Below are positions 13,866 through 26,248 of a stretch of DNA of 64,000 nucleotides, in pieces. This DNA comes from Larus michahellis (Eukaryota; Chordata; Aves; Charadriiformes; Laridae). The translations under genes were made by a program, and so were the position numbers. A model generated the notes under the pieces. That model was not told the origin of the DNA. It was given only the letters and a program-made list of their open reading frames with translations, and did no database searches. Every line of letters starts with the position of its first letter. Within the stretch, counting starts at the first letter, position 1. Location: the NCBI RefSeq assembly GCF_964199755.1, contig NC_133898.1:128710224-128774223 (forward strand), read 5' to 3'.

Positions 13866-14370
13866 AGAATCATAGAATCATTTAGGTTGGAAAAGACCCT
13901 TGGGATCATCGAGCCCAACCATTAACCCCACTCTACAAAGTTCTCCTTTACACCATATCCCTTAACACCACATCTAAACGACCCTTAAACACATTCGGGG
14001 ATGGTGACTCCACCACCTCCCTGGGCAGCCTATTCCAGTGTCTCACCACGCTTTCTGGGAAGAATTTTGTCCTAATGTCCAGCCTAAACCTACCCTGCTG
14101 CAGCTTGAAACCATTCCCTCTTGTTCTATCGCTAATTACCTGTGAGAAGAGACCAGCACCAACCTCTCTACAATGGCCTTTCAAGTAGTTGTAGACAGCG
14201 ATGAGGTCTCCCCTCAGCCTCCTCTTCCTCAAACTCAACAGTCCCAGCTCCTTCAATGGCTCCTCATCAGATTTATTCTCCAGGCCCTTCACCAGCTTCG
14301 TTGCCCTCCTCTGCCCTCGCTCCAGCACCTCGATATCTCTGTTGTATTGAGGTGCCCAAGCTGGTGTGAC
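13866..14370 (-). mobile_element. CR1 LINE, 5'-truncated, with an ORF2 C-terminal fragment
   Basis: The minus strand encodes CR1 ORF2 C-terminal wording ([66 protein letters not shown]). The frame stays open from about 14370 down to 13948 and runs on a little into flanking sequence. The 3' terminus is marked by agaatcatagaatcattt at 13866. It is inside the XKR6 intron, antisense. Confidence 0.93.
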
Positions 14371-16662
14371 ACATCTGTCTCTTGTGGGTTGGCGCTGCTT
14401 GAATTTCAGTATATAGGTACTTCTAATGCCGTACAAGTTTCTACTATAACAGCCCTAAAATAAGACAATAGCACCACTAACCTTAAGAATTGTGTGGCAT
14501 TGGTCAGCCTTCCAAAGCTGTAATGTCTACCAAGAATGTAACACATCCAACGGGTTAAAAATAAACCTAATCTACATCTGTTTGCGGCTGAGGCTGTTCA
14601 CTTTCAGAAATGTCCATCCATTAGAGTCCCCAAGTCCTGTATGCAAGTGTTTCTTATTGAGGACTTGGGGAACTTGGGGAAAAATGTGGTTTTCTTAAGG
14701 ATGGTGGCCTAAAGGTTCCCACTTTGATAAGGCCATTGGTCTTACTTGTTTGTAGGTTTTAGTTTTTCAAAATTCAGTCTGAAATGCTAATGCACATTTG
14801 AGCCCAAGGCAAGGTATTCAGAGGGAGACTTGAGAGCTGGTGGAAAGGCATAGTTTTGGTGGACCTGCAGGCTGGGAGAATATCAACGAGGGGCAGAGGT
14901 GGAGGTCTGACATCCTTTCTGGCCACCTTCTCCAGACATAGCTAGGCTGTGAGGGGGGAATTCTAACCCCACCGCACTGTGGGGTGGGATCCTCAAAAAG
15001 AAGATAAAGTCTCTAGAGTGAGGTCTGAAGAGCCACTGGATCTTCCTTCCATCCCCATGGGAGCCAGGTCCTTGTGGGCACAGGGAAAAGTGAGAAGGAA
15101 ACAAAAGAAGAAGAAATGTAGGGTTTTCAGACTTTTTAGCTTTTTAACCCATAGCAGCTGCCGCAAGCTGCTCCTTGAGTTTTCTTAAAGTAGTAAAAGC
15201 AAAACAGACCTGGGCTTGTTTTCCAGTATGTTACACATCACAGATGGAGGGACGTTTGTTATTGTTTGTTTTGCTTGAAACCATTAGCACTTGTCCTTTA
15301 GATTGTATGGGTGATGCTCCCAGAGAAATCTTTGGCAAAGGCCCAATCAAAGTATAGCTACCAAATTACTTAGCTTCCCAAACACAGATCTTAGTCCATC
15401 ACCTCTTCCCTCACCTGCAGAGCAGTTGTCCAGTGAGCAGCAGTGGGAGCAGTGGGAGCAAAGGAATGAGATGCCAGTGGCCTTTTCCCAGGAATCTGTA
15501 AATTAATTTTTATTATGATGCTTGGCTCAATGAGTTGTTTGATTTGCCCTTGCGATAATCAATGGTATTGTATTTTTAAAAGCTCCTGAAGTGTGATGGG
15601 GCACTATTTTATCCGCTGGAGGAAAGAAATAGTTTAAGTGTTGGTTGTGATGGGGAATAAGATGAGGGCCCTTTGGAATATCATGGGGTGCCTGCCTCAT
15701 GCTAGGGTGCAGGGGGTTGAGTTGGGAACCAAGGGTGACCCCAGGGCCGGCAGTGCCCTCACTGATGGGAGCAGTACCACAGGGTCTGAGTGCACTGGGT
15801 AGAGCTGCGCACTGGTAACGGCTCCCTCAGCAGTCCTAGACAAGGCAAGGGGATGGACCAGGTCCAAGGTCCCTCCAGGGAGTCCCTCCAGGAACAGAAT
15901 GAGACAGGGCTGGAGATGGGGCTGGAGACACGACTGCCACTTGGATCTGTGGTCCATCCAGGAGACAAGGCTGGAGATAAGCTCCCTGCCATATAGATCT
16001 TCAGTCCATCCTGGAACCAGGGCAGGGGAGTTGCTGGAGGGATCAGATTCTTTGTTTTGGGACCATTTGAGGGTACTGACGAGTCTTGATGTTCCCTGTA
16101 TTTATATATTGATCTGCATGGGACCACAGGGTGACAAAAAATTGACCAATTGCCAAAGGCCAACGCAATCAGAGATTCCTGATTATGGCAGAATCAATCA
16201 CAAGTCAATGTGAATGTTGCTTGTATGAAAGTATTTTAGAATAAAAAAGATCCGTGCAGTTACAAGGAATATAGATGCCCTGCTCTTACGGCGGTGCACT
16301 CCAAGACAGACCCCTTTCTACAGAAAGTAACCTTCATACTCGGGCTGCAGTGTTTAGATGGGAGCTGGATTTCAAGTTCTCAAACGTGGATCTAATAAGG
16401 ATGAGGACAGAGGCTGTTCCTTCCAAGGAGAGAAGGGCTGGGGTGGGGTGGCAGGGCCAACGGCTCATGAAGATAAGCATAATGTGCCGTGTCAGAGAAC
16501 TCCTGAATACAGCATCGTTTCCAATTCACACACTGATATTTGTGTATTTCTCTCCTCTAGACTGTAAGGACAACCTGACATGAGTTGAACCCTTAAGCTA
16601 CTGAGCCTGCCCCAGATGCAATAATATAGTGAGCAGATGATGTTTTCAACCAAACCTCCTGT

Positions 16663-17659
<997 letters not shown>

Positions 17660-17970
17660 AAGCTCCTTAAAGCAAAAGTAAAAGAGGGGACCTTATTTTT
17701 GTTTACGGTAAACACAGATCATGAAACAAACACAAACCTTCAGATAAGCTTTCTTTCTGGTTGCTGTATGTATAAAAAAAAAAAAGATATTCTCTATGTT
17801 TTGTAAGTAAAAACAAAAAGAAAAACTTTTCTTTTGTTTTTTACACACAAGAAACAGTATTTCAACTTCCACACCTAGGATTCACAGGTGGAGAAGGAGG
17901 CATCTCCACATCAGTTTTATACCGTACACCAAGTGTAGAACATTATTTATGGGATTGGTGCTGATTGAAA

Positions 17971-17976
17971 AATAAA
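17971..17976 (+). terminator. XKR6: Candidate proximal poly(A) signal AATAAA
   Basis: A canonical AATAAA about 310 bases after the XKR6 stop. It is followed by A and AAAC runs instead of a clear GU-rich element, so it may be weak, or the A-rich tract may be incidental. Confidence 0.4.
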
Positions 17977-18118
17977 AAAAACAAACAAACAAACCTACAA
18001 CTGCCTTATGCCCTTAGGTGCTGAGTTTCATTAAGTACTGTCACCTTTCTCATGCAAAACTCTTTGATGATTATATGCCAGGAAAAAAACAACCAACTGA
18101 AATACAAACCTTAAAATG

Positions 18119-18146
18119 AAAAAAAAAAAAAAAAAAAAGAAAAAAA
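18119..18146. repeat. Poly(A) tract in the XKR6 3' flank
   Basis: 20 A from 18119, then a G and six or more A. Genomically encoded, it could allow internal oligo-dT priming in cDNA libraries. Confidence 0.93.
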
Positions 18147-18330
18147 CGAACAACAACAACAAAAAGAGAGAAATGTATGAAAAACAATCTTGTTGCTCCT
18201 ATTGGATTTAGCAGAAAAAACCCAAAACGTCTAAAGATTAAGAAAGCAAAGCCAAGACACCCCCGATGGAGTTTGATTTTTCCAACAGTTGAAAGACAAA
18301 ATCAGGTCTGTAACTCAATTTGGCAATGCA

Positions 18331-18463
18331 TTTATGACGCCGTTTGGCCAAGCCCGCGAGCCTTGACCGAGCCGTGTTATAAACGCGCTCCCCCCATGTA
18401 ACCGCTTCCCTCGTGCAAATGGGCCGCGCGCAATGGCCGGTTTGCACCAGATTAATACGGTAA
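18331..18463. other. CpG-rich patch inside the AT-rich XKR6 3' flank
   Basis: About 15 CpG dinucleotides in roughly 130 bases (for example cccgcgag, aacgcgctcc, gggccgcgcgc), whereas flanking sequence has almost none. Function unknown; it may be a constrained or unmethylated element. Confidence 0.6.
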
Positions 18464-18665
18464 TACAGTATCTGATCTTGTTTCGAACAATCGCACACGC
18501 TAAAGAGCCACTGTCCTCAGTGGAGTAAATAACAACCGTCTGAGCCCAGAATAAGACCTGCCACCTTGATTTCTGGAAAATGCGAAATCTGCAAGCATTG
18601 AAATTATATACCAAAAACATTATACTAAAGTACATCTACACATATCTAATAACTCTTTCAGTAAT

Positions 18666-18671
18666 AATAAA
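18666..18671 (+). terminator. XKR6: Candidate poly(A) signal AATAAA
   Basis: Canonical hexamer about 1 kb after the stop codon, in AT-rich sequence. No strong downstream GU element is visible within 40 bases. Confidence 0.3.
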
Positions 18672-18886
18672 ACTCAGCATAGTAGCAAAAAGCGAGTCAA
18701 TTTAAAGGCACAATACTTGATCAGTGACTGGCAAAATAATTTGACCTACTGTATCATTTTAAGGCTGTGAAAGGCATACATGTATTATTTGTAATCTCGT
18801 GTAAGACCTGTCATGTCTCACTCAGTGCGAGCCTTAAAGTGATTGTAAAGCATCCTTCGTTCCATTTCGGGGTTTGGGGGTTTTGA

Positions 18887-18992
18887 TTTTTGTTTTGTTT
18901 TGTTTTGTTTTGAAGGAAAACAAAACATGAAAATCGGGATAAAAAACAAACAAACAAACAAACAAACAACAACAAAACAACCAACAAACTTC
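18887..18992. repeat. (TTTTG)n followed by (AAAC)n, mutually complementary
   Basis: About five TTTTG units at 18887-18912 are followed by AAAACAAAAC and then an AAAC run at about 18943-18968 that continues as AAC/AAAAC to 18992. In RNA the two arms can pair imperfectly. Confidence 0.8.
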
Positions 18993-19615
18993 TTCAAACG
19001 GTAATAACCTGTAAACTGACTCACGTCTTGAGATGATTTGGTGCTTTGTATTTTTGTTGATGTTGTTGTTGTGATTTAGCTGAGAATTCTTCAACTCGGT
19101 ACGTGTGGGGAACTGCTGATAAAAACTGTCTCGTGTCACCCTCTACTGTAAGTACATGGCGAGAAACACCACCAGAGGAAATTCAAGAGCGTTAGCCAGA
19201 GCATCGTGGTTTAGCTTAGCCTTCTCACCGCAAGGAGATGCTGCCACCTCCGATGATGGCAAAGCCTAGACGGTCACCTGCCGAGGGTTGTGTGGTTGTC
19301 TTGACATTTCCAAATAACCCACTCGGTGTCTGAACATTCACATCTCTTGAATTCTGTTTCTGTGCTGGAATCTCTTGTTTCGAGTTAAATCACGGGTTTG
19401 CGTCTATCTAACACCCTTTTCCTTTTCGAGAGTATTGCTCCTTTAAAGGGTTATTCCTGTTTCAGGGCATCTTTTCAATCCCACCATCCCTCTACTTGGG
19501 AGGGGAAAAACCAACAACAACAACATGAGATATTTTTAAGTGAATGCTGTAGTATTTTCTGTGTGCAATTGCAATTTTTTATTCCAGAAATACTGTAACT
19601 GTCTAGGGTGCAAAA

Positions 19616-19657
19616 CTCCCATGCTGACCTATTCTGAAAAGAAGATCAGCATGGGGG
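19616..19657 (+). other. 12-bp stem-loop in the 3' flank
   Basis: Arm 19616-19627 (ctcccatgctga) pairs with 19646-19657 (tcagcatggggg): 11 Watson-Crick pairs plus one G-T, with an 18-base loop. It is much shorter than a pre-miRNA hairpin. It could be an RNA structural element or chance. Confidence 0.7.
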
Positions 19658-20200
19658 GGATATTTTTTAATTATGATTATGATTTATTTTTTTTAATTTG
19701 AGGAATCGGTTGGTTTTTTTAATTATAATAGTATTTAAAGAAACTAGTACCAATTTTATATAACAGTTTAAAGAAGCTGAATGCTTTCTTCGCCTGAATA
19801 TACCTGAAGAGAAACATTTTTTTCAATCAGTGATCCTTTGCAGTGTTCTGAGAAAATGTTGGGGTTTCTTCAGTTGTTTCATTTTGTTTTGTAAAGGAAA
19901 CTTCTAACTGGTGTCTGTCCCTTTTAAGGAGGGCAGGACTCATGCACGCCAAACTATAGACACACGGCAAAGTTTATAAGAAGCCAAATTGTCACTGGTA
20001 CTGTAATTCCCAGTCAAACTCCATTTCAGGCAAATGTTTCTGGGCTCTGATTATAACTAATAAGGCGGTCACATTTTCATGCAAAGGGAGGGATTTTGTC
20101 TTGTCATTCCCTATCTAAATCCCCAGTCCCTTGTTTACTGTGCGCATAAATATATATATATATTCACACATATATATTTGTGAAAAGCTTTCATTTCCCT

Positions 20201-23200
20201 CATCCATTGTCTGTGTCCCATGGCCAGTCCCTTCTCAAATGTCCTACTAACATTTCCCCCTGATTCTTCCCTCTGTCTCCGTAAAAAGAGGTAATTTGTG
20301 AAGTGAACTTGCTGTCCCCACCTATCGAGTCATAAAAACACAGAGGTGCCCATCTTCTAGCAACAAGCCTGCATTTCTCTTCCCTGGACTTTCTTTGACT
20401 TACCTTTAATACTAGTGTAGATTTGCTCTGATCCAGTTACCTGAGACTCACGCCCTGTGTAAAGACTCTCATTGGTCCTTCCGTGGAGATCTCTCCTCTA
20501 CACATCTGCATTTCATTGGCATAAGCATGAGAAAGGAATGGATGACAAACAGCCCTTCTGTTCCTCGGGATCCTTCCTCCAGGAGATAGCATCCTCATTT
20601 CCAAAAAGCACCAAGAGAAGGTCCCCCTCTCCAAACTTGTCAACCTTGAGGTCTGATTTGGAGATGTGATCCCACTCCCAGGCCCCACTGGACAGCTGGA
20701 CCCTGCCGCTTTGCACCAGGACAGTGAAATGAGTCAACGAGCCGAGGCACACTCATCGGGAGTCAAGGAGGAGACCCTTCAGTGTTGCCTCTCATGAGCA
20801 TCTGCAGCCTGCCTTCCCTCAGGAACGGGACCCTTGCTCCAGACCGCCACACCAACAGCCGTCCTCTCCATCCCGTTACGGGAGCGGAGGGGCAAAACAC
20901 TCTAGAAGTGACCTTACCTCTCAATGCAGTGCTAATTTCTCACAACCAAACCAGCTTGACTAAGGGCTTGACACACCCCTGCTCCAAAGTCCTCCTTCGT
21001 GGCTCGTAATATGGATAACAATGAAGGCAGGTGCCTCCACTGAGTGTTCAGACTGTTTCATTACGCTTAGGTGCATAAACTTTCTGCCTCCGCTATTAGT
21101 CCTTTCTTTGAATGATATCCACTGGCATCTTAATTTAGCAGAAGATTTCCAGTGAGAGCCTGTGTCAACCCTGAAGAACTATTTCTCTTTGAAGGACTTC
21201 ATTACAGCCTTAACGTAAAACACGTGCTCTACCACTACACCCAACGAGTTCATGGTGGACAGTTTGGTGTGGTGACCATTTCCTCTTGGGGTTATCTGTG
21301 ATTTTGTTGCCAAACAGCGCCTTTTGCCAAGCCAAAAGCTCGGGGAGGAAAACTACCCCCAGCTTTTTATTGGTACTAATCCCAGTGCTAAGAGTCTAGT
21401 CCTTGCCTCCTGTGGTTTTTTTTGCCCAGGATCTCTTTGATTTTTGGTGTGCAATTTGGCAGGATGGTCAGTGACTTGTTTTGGTTTCACTTGGTTTTTA
21501 ACACCTCAGTTTCTCCCTGGTAGCTTAGGTATGCCATGTTCCACCTTCTTGCCAAAGGATACTGCATGAAGCTTTTTTCAAACTGTCATGGAGAAGGTTG
21601 AGTCCATACGTATTCACATCACAAGATCAGTGGGCAACGTCTCTGGCACATTTGTGCTGCTGGATTCACCCTGGGATCATCTAAACCAGCCAACTATGCC
21701 ACACCAGGGCAAAGCCAGGGCACAAGGGCTCCACCATCCCCACTGTTATATTGTTCAAACCTTCCCTGGCATGGTTTTGACCAACTCCAACGAGCCCTGG
21801 GCTTGGGCACAGCTTGCACAGGCGTTGACACTGGCCAGAGACCATCTCCAATCAGCAGTTTGGATGCAGCTGCTCCGTATCCGGGGTGAAAGGGTTTAGT
21901 AGTGTAGGTGTGGCCAGCACTTGTCAGTTGGCTTCATAGCCAGAATGGATGCTGGCAGTGCTTAATTTACTAAAAAAGATGTAACTGTATGCCGCAGACC
22001 AGGACTCAGGACTTGGTGGATGACATCAGCTCTGATCTCTTATTTTTGTATTTTCCACCCAACTCAATGGACAAAGTATTTTTTCAGTTCACTTTGTTCT
22101 TTTTGCTGAGGTTATTTTGCAAACAGCGCCACTTTTATCATGCTGGTGTCAAACCATCCATCTAGCCCTCCATCCATGTCAGATGGCTGGCATGCTTAGT
22201 GTCATAGCGTTATACGTCCGTAGGCAGCTAATTTGGAGACAGGAATGATTCAGACCAGACCAAATCAACAATGGAAATACAGGAATTTCAAGGTCCCTGC
22301 CCATGCCCTTGTCATGCTTTGCCACCCACACAAGACATTTTTCATGCGCAGCAGATCCAACCTGAACTGCAGAAGAGGAGCCGATGTTGTATAATTACCA
22401 GCGGAAAGTGCAAGCGAGCCACCGATTTCGAGTAGAAATATATATATTTTCAGTGTTTGGGATTGGAGCTAATTGTCTGCTTCATCCTTCTCTGCACCTG
22501 CCAAAAGTCAGTAGTCATTTGCATGTATTTTTATTTAAAGCTGACTAGATGAAGCAGGACAAAATTAATTTCAAGCTTTAGTCAGTGGTCTGCTAAAACC
22601 TGGCTGATGCTGCTCACGAGGGGAGCCTTGCTATTGACTTTCAGAGAGCAATCATCCCCTGCTCTTCAGATATATTTTTGTACGCTCAAGATTCACTTCA
22701 CAATTTATCCCTACTCCTCGTCCCTGCACAGAAATGCATGACACACCTGTCACCCACATACCTGCAGCATGACTAAACCTCCTGAAGAAAATGTGGTCTG
22801 AGGTTCGTCCAGCGTGATTTCATTGAAGCTCAGAGGTGCTTTGAAAAGGAAAACTTACTACTGTGCATTTGCAAAACCTTTTAGTGCCTGCTTGCTGGGC
22901 AGCTTGGGCAAGAGACGATTTGGAAGCTGCCGGAGTCAGCGGAAAATTGCAGAGACAGGCTTTTCTAGGGTCTTTTCTTCTTTCACTGGGTTAGCTTTTC
23001 TCTGGATTCTGTTCAGATCGAATGTGGTCATGCAAAAAAAAAAAAAAAACGCAAAACCCAGAAAACAAAAACCCAAATAACCACGGCAAAATAAGGTCTA
23101 TACCGATCCCCATAGAAGCTGAGATAGCTGACGTTAGATGGTAGGGATGACGTGAACTCCGTTGTGTACCCTTTGCTTGCTGAAGCTTGCATGTTGTTAT

Positions 23201-23760
23201 TTTGGCAGTGGTCTAAAGCCCTGGGCCTTTGGGGATGGTAGTTTCACAGGGTTATGATTGCTGTTTTTATTTTTCCTTGGAGCTCAGGTGTATTCTGGTG
23301 CAGAGGATCTCAGCCTGGTTTGAACGAGAAGATTGGAGGCTATCCCAAATAGACGTGGGCAAACCTTTCACTGTGTGCAGAACGCATTTCCAGACCTTTG
23401 GGTACCGCTAGAGATTGTTGCAATCCACTTATTTCTCCATGAGCACGTTCAGAATCGCTTCATTGTTCCGTTGCGTTTGAACATGGGAATAACGGTGCGG
23501 TGACTTTTCTGTCGAGGTGTGATGTGAAGAAAGGTAGGAGCCTTCCTGCTGTGCTAGATATTGCCTGTGTTCAACCTTGTTCCTTACTTGAAGCTCAGAC
23601 AGTAGGATAATGAGAAAAAGGAGAAAATGAGGTGACAGAGAGCTGCATATGTTCCATTGGCTCTTCGCTGATGAGGAGGGAAGCAATTGGTGACAATTAA
23701 AGTAAATCTGCATAAACCATCTGGACCTTAATGCATGTTCAGACGTACACATGACCCCAT
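20201..23760. other. Non-coding flank, mostly unremarkable
   Basis: No coding frame is recognised. It starts next to a short (TA)n run at 20151-20175. An unassigned repeat copy lies at 21763-21885. The 22380-22720 stretch has an octamer ATTTGCAT at 22517-22524 and homeodomain-like ATTA motifs and could be a regulatory element, but this is weak. An A-run lies near 23035-23049. Confidence 0.5.
21763..21885 (+). repeat. Unassigned ~130-bp interspersed repeat, copy 4
   Basis: Blocks ccctggcatggttttgacca, gggcttgggcacagcttgca, actggccagagaccatctcc and aatcagcagtttggatgcag keep the shared order. The aacccaaacaat block is lost. Confidence 0.62.
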
Positions 23761-24106
23761 TGGAAAGTGATGTTGTTGATAAAATAATGTGGACTATCGT
23801 TTCCTGTTGTATATTAAAAAACTAAAAAAAAAAAAACAACAAAAAAAAAAACCAAAACAAAAAAACCACAATAAAACAAAGCATTGCAAGCAGACAAAAA
23901 TTAAAAATTATTTGCGAACATAAAGTATACTTCCCGCCCCCCCACCTCTGGGACACGTGCAGCGAGGCAACTCTTTGAAAACCAGGCACTTTGTAATACG
24001 TGGAGTTATTTGCATTTGTGCACTGCTGTGTTTGTCTGATGGTCTTTTACAGCGAGCGTAGAAAGTGGCCATGGTCTAAAACTCATCGCAGATTTCTGGG
24101 TGACAG

Positions 24107-24280
24107 TACTCCTGGGTTTCGACCCCCAGCTCTGCCACGAAGTTGCTGTGTAACCTTGGGCAAGTGATTTAACCTTTCTGTGCCTACAGTTTACCCATCT
24201 GTACATGGGTATAATAATATTTACCTACCTCACAGGGGTGTTGTGAGGCTTAAGTAAATGCGTTGTGAGACGTGCTGGAA
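24107..24280 (+). repeat. MIR-type ancient SINE, well preserved
   Basis: It can be followed for about 170 bases against the remembered MIR pattern: a part resembling cctgggttcgaaccc..gctctgcca, then gtaaccttgggcaagtga, tttaacctttctgtgcct, cagtttacccatctgt, ataataatatttacctacct and ggtgttgtgaggcttaag. MIR/CORE-SINE relics are known in sauropsid genomes. Confidence 0.88.
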
Positions 24281-25425
24281 GTGCGCCGTAAAAAATTTCA
24301 TTCTTGCTGGGTTTGTGCTGTTATCGGGAATGAGCAGAAAAGGGGTTTGTTCCAACACGCAGAAGGAAAACCTGCTGGTGCGTGTGTGTGTCGAGGAAGC
24401 GATCTTAAGTCTTTTCTCTCCCCAAAAGCAAGGAATGGAGAAAATCGTTGTGCGCCAACTGACTAGCCTTGCTTTCCTGGTCAAATGTAATAGCGCTGTT
24501 TGCAATATTATTTTCTTACACAACAGGTGACCTTTCCCTTTTCCTTTCTGTTTCTGGAAACTTGAAACTAAAGATCACAAAAGTATTTCTGAACCGAACA
24601 GATTACTGATGAATACTTGAATTCCTTTAAAAGTTGCTCTCATCAGCCACGGTTAATGTGCACTAATCTTTCAGTCATCAGCTTCCATCTGAATACAGTG
24701 AAAAATTTGCTCACGCTGTTTTGGAATAGCCTGGACCTTATTTGGGAGGCTGGTATACTGTTTGCTGAGGACTCTTTAGGCATGGGAAAACTAGTGTCTC
24801 AACTGATAAACAGGTGGAAAATCTTTTTTTTTCCGTTTTTGCCTTTTAAGTTTCTTGACTGCCTAAGACAGCACAATAATTGCAGTTTACTTGGTTGTAC
24901 AGTAGCTTTTTTTTTAACTATTTCCTTACGCGAAGGGCGAAGGTGGGTTGTGAAAGGATAAACTAGACCCAACGCTGCTCACACGCGACTCTTCTCGAAG
25001 TACCCGCTTTCCTGGAGAAAAATCTGTGCCACATCCAGAGAAACTAGACCAGGCCTGCCTTCACCATCCTCCTGCAGGCAAAACTTCCCTTGCCGTCAGT
25101 GGGAGTTTTGACTGTTAATTATGTGTCTATCAAGGTGGATTCATCCCTGGTTGAACCCCCAGACACGCGGGGGAAACCCGAAATAACTTTCTTTAGAACG
25201 AGGGAAGGGATCCAGTTTGTTGCTTCAAATATCTCCACTGGTCAGATAATTCGGAAGGGGGGAAAAAAAAATGTGATTGAAAGCCTGTTTTGGTTTTTTT
25301 GTGGTTTTGAGCCAAGTGTTTTTATTGTCTAAGTGTTCTGACCATCATATAATGTCTCTTTTGGAAATGCAATGCGAGGCAAGACTCCCTGCTCCCTTTT
25401 AGAAAAGCTTTTCGAAGTCTACTCA

Positions 25426-25498
25426 TGCACTCCTTACTCAGGTAAAACTCCTGGGTTTTGTTGTTGGGTCTCGTTTTCTTTCCTGAGTAAGGACTGTG
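25426..25498 (+). other. Stem-loop with a 12-bp perfect stem
   Basis: 25431-25442 (tccttactcagg) pairs exactly with 25482-25493 (cctgagtaagga). After one C-C mismatch, 25426-25429 pairs with 25495-25498 (two Watson-Crick, two G-T). The loop is about 39 bases, with a small internal AAAAC/GTTTT pairing. Confidence 0.75.
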
Positions 25499-26196
25499 AA
25501 ATCTGGCCCGTTCTGGATAACCGAGTGGTGTTTCGGGCGGATGTTGTCTTCTCCAACCCAAAACTTGCCTTGCATGAAGCAAGAACGAAGCTAGGAAACC
25601 CTTCTCTAGCTCCGTCTTGGTCTGCCACGTACCTTCCCTGTCCCTTTTCTGCGTCCACCAAGGGGAGGTAGTTCAAAATCTTCTGGCTACATGGGCCAGG
25701 CTCTTCCACATGACTAACCAGGCAGCTGCATATCTTCCCTCTGGGGAAGAGCAAATTCAGAAGCCCATGTCTTGCAGATGGGCCACTGCTCATCTTCATC
25801 GGCTTTGGGTCTTCTCCTTCCCCGTTCTTCTCCCCAGACATTTATTTGCCCTGTTTTAAGCACTCAGCTCAGTGCTTCTGGGTTCTTTTTACTGCTTCTG
25901 TTCCAAAAAAAGATTGAAGCTGGGAAAAAAACAGCTCCTTCGGTGCTATGCTAACTGCTTTGTTCAACCCAACCAAATGCTGGCCAACATATAGGTTTTC
26001 CCTCTTTGTCCTAAGAAGCACCACACGTCTGTGTCTTGAACAGGGATGGACTGAGAGAGGTGAGAGAGGGCAAGTGTGGTTTTGAAAGCAATTAAACTCT
26101 CATGTGGATCTAGTAGAGCAAAAAAAAAGATGGAAATGCAGGATGCTTTCAAAGCTAATTGTCGCCCACCTTGTGGAAGTAAATAGGATATAGCCT

Positions 26197-26248
26197 ATGA
26201 GGTATTGAGGGCATTATATATATATATTTTAAAAAAAAAAAAAAAAAA
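26197..26248. repeat. (TA)n and poly(A) tract
   Basis: ttatatatatatattttt-like sequence followed by 18 A (26231-26248). Confidence 0.9.

Larger units (their letters stand above)
17660..20200 (+). other. XKR6: Proximal 3'UTR / 3' flank of XKR6
   Basis: AT-rich sequence directly after the stop codon, with many A-, AAAC- and T-rich runs typical of a vertebrate 3'UTR. It contains AATAAA at 17971 and 18666, an A-run at 18119-18138, a CpG-rich patch at 18331-18463, complementary TTTTG and AAAC runs at 18887-18992 and a 12-bp stem-loop at 19616-19657. How much of it is in the mature mRNA cannot be told from sequence alone. Confidence 0.6.
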
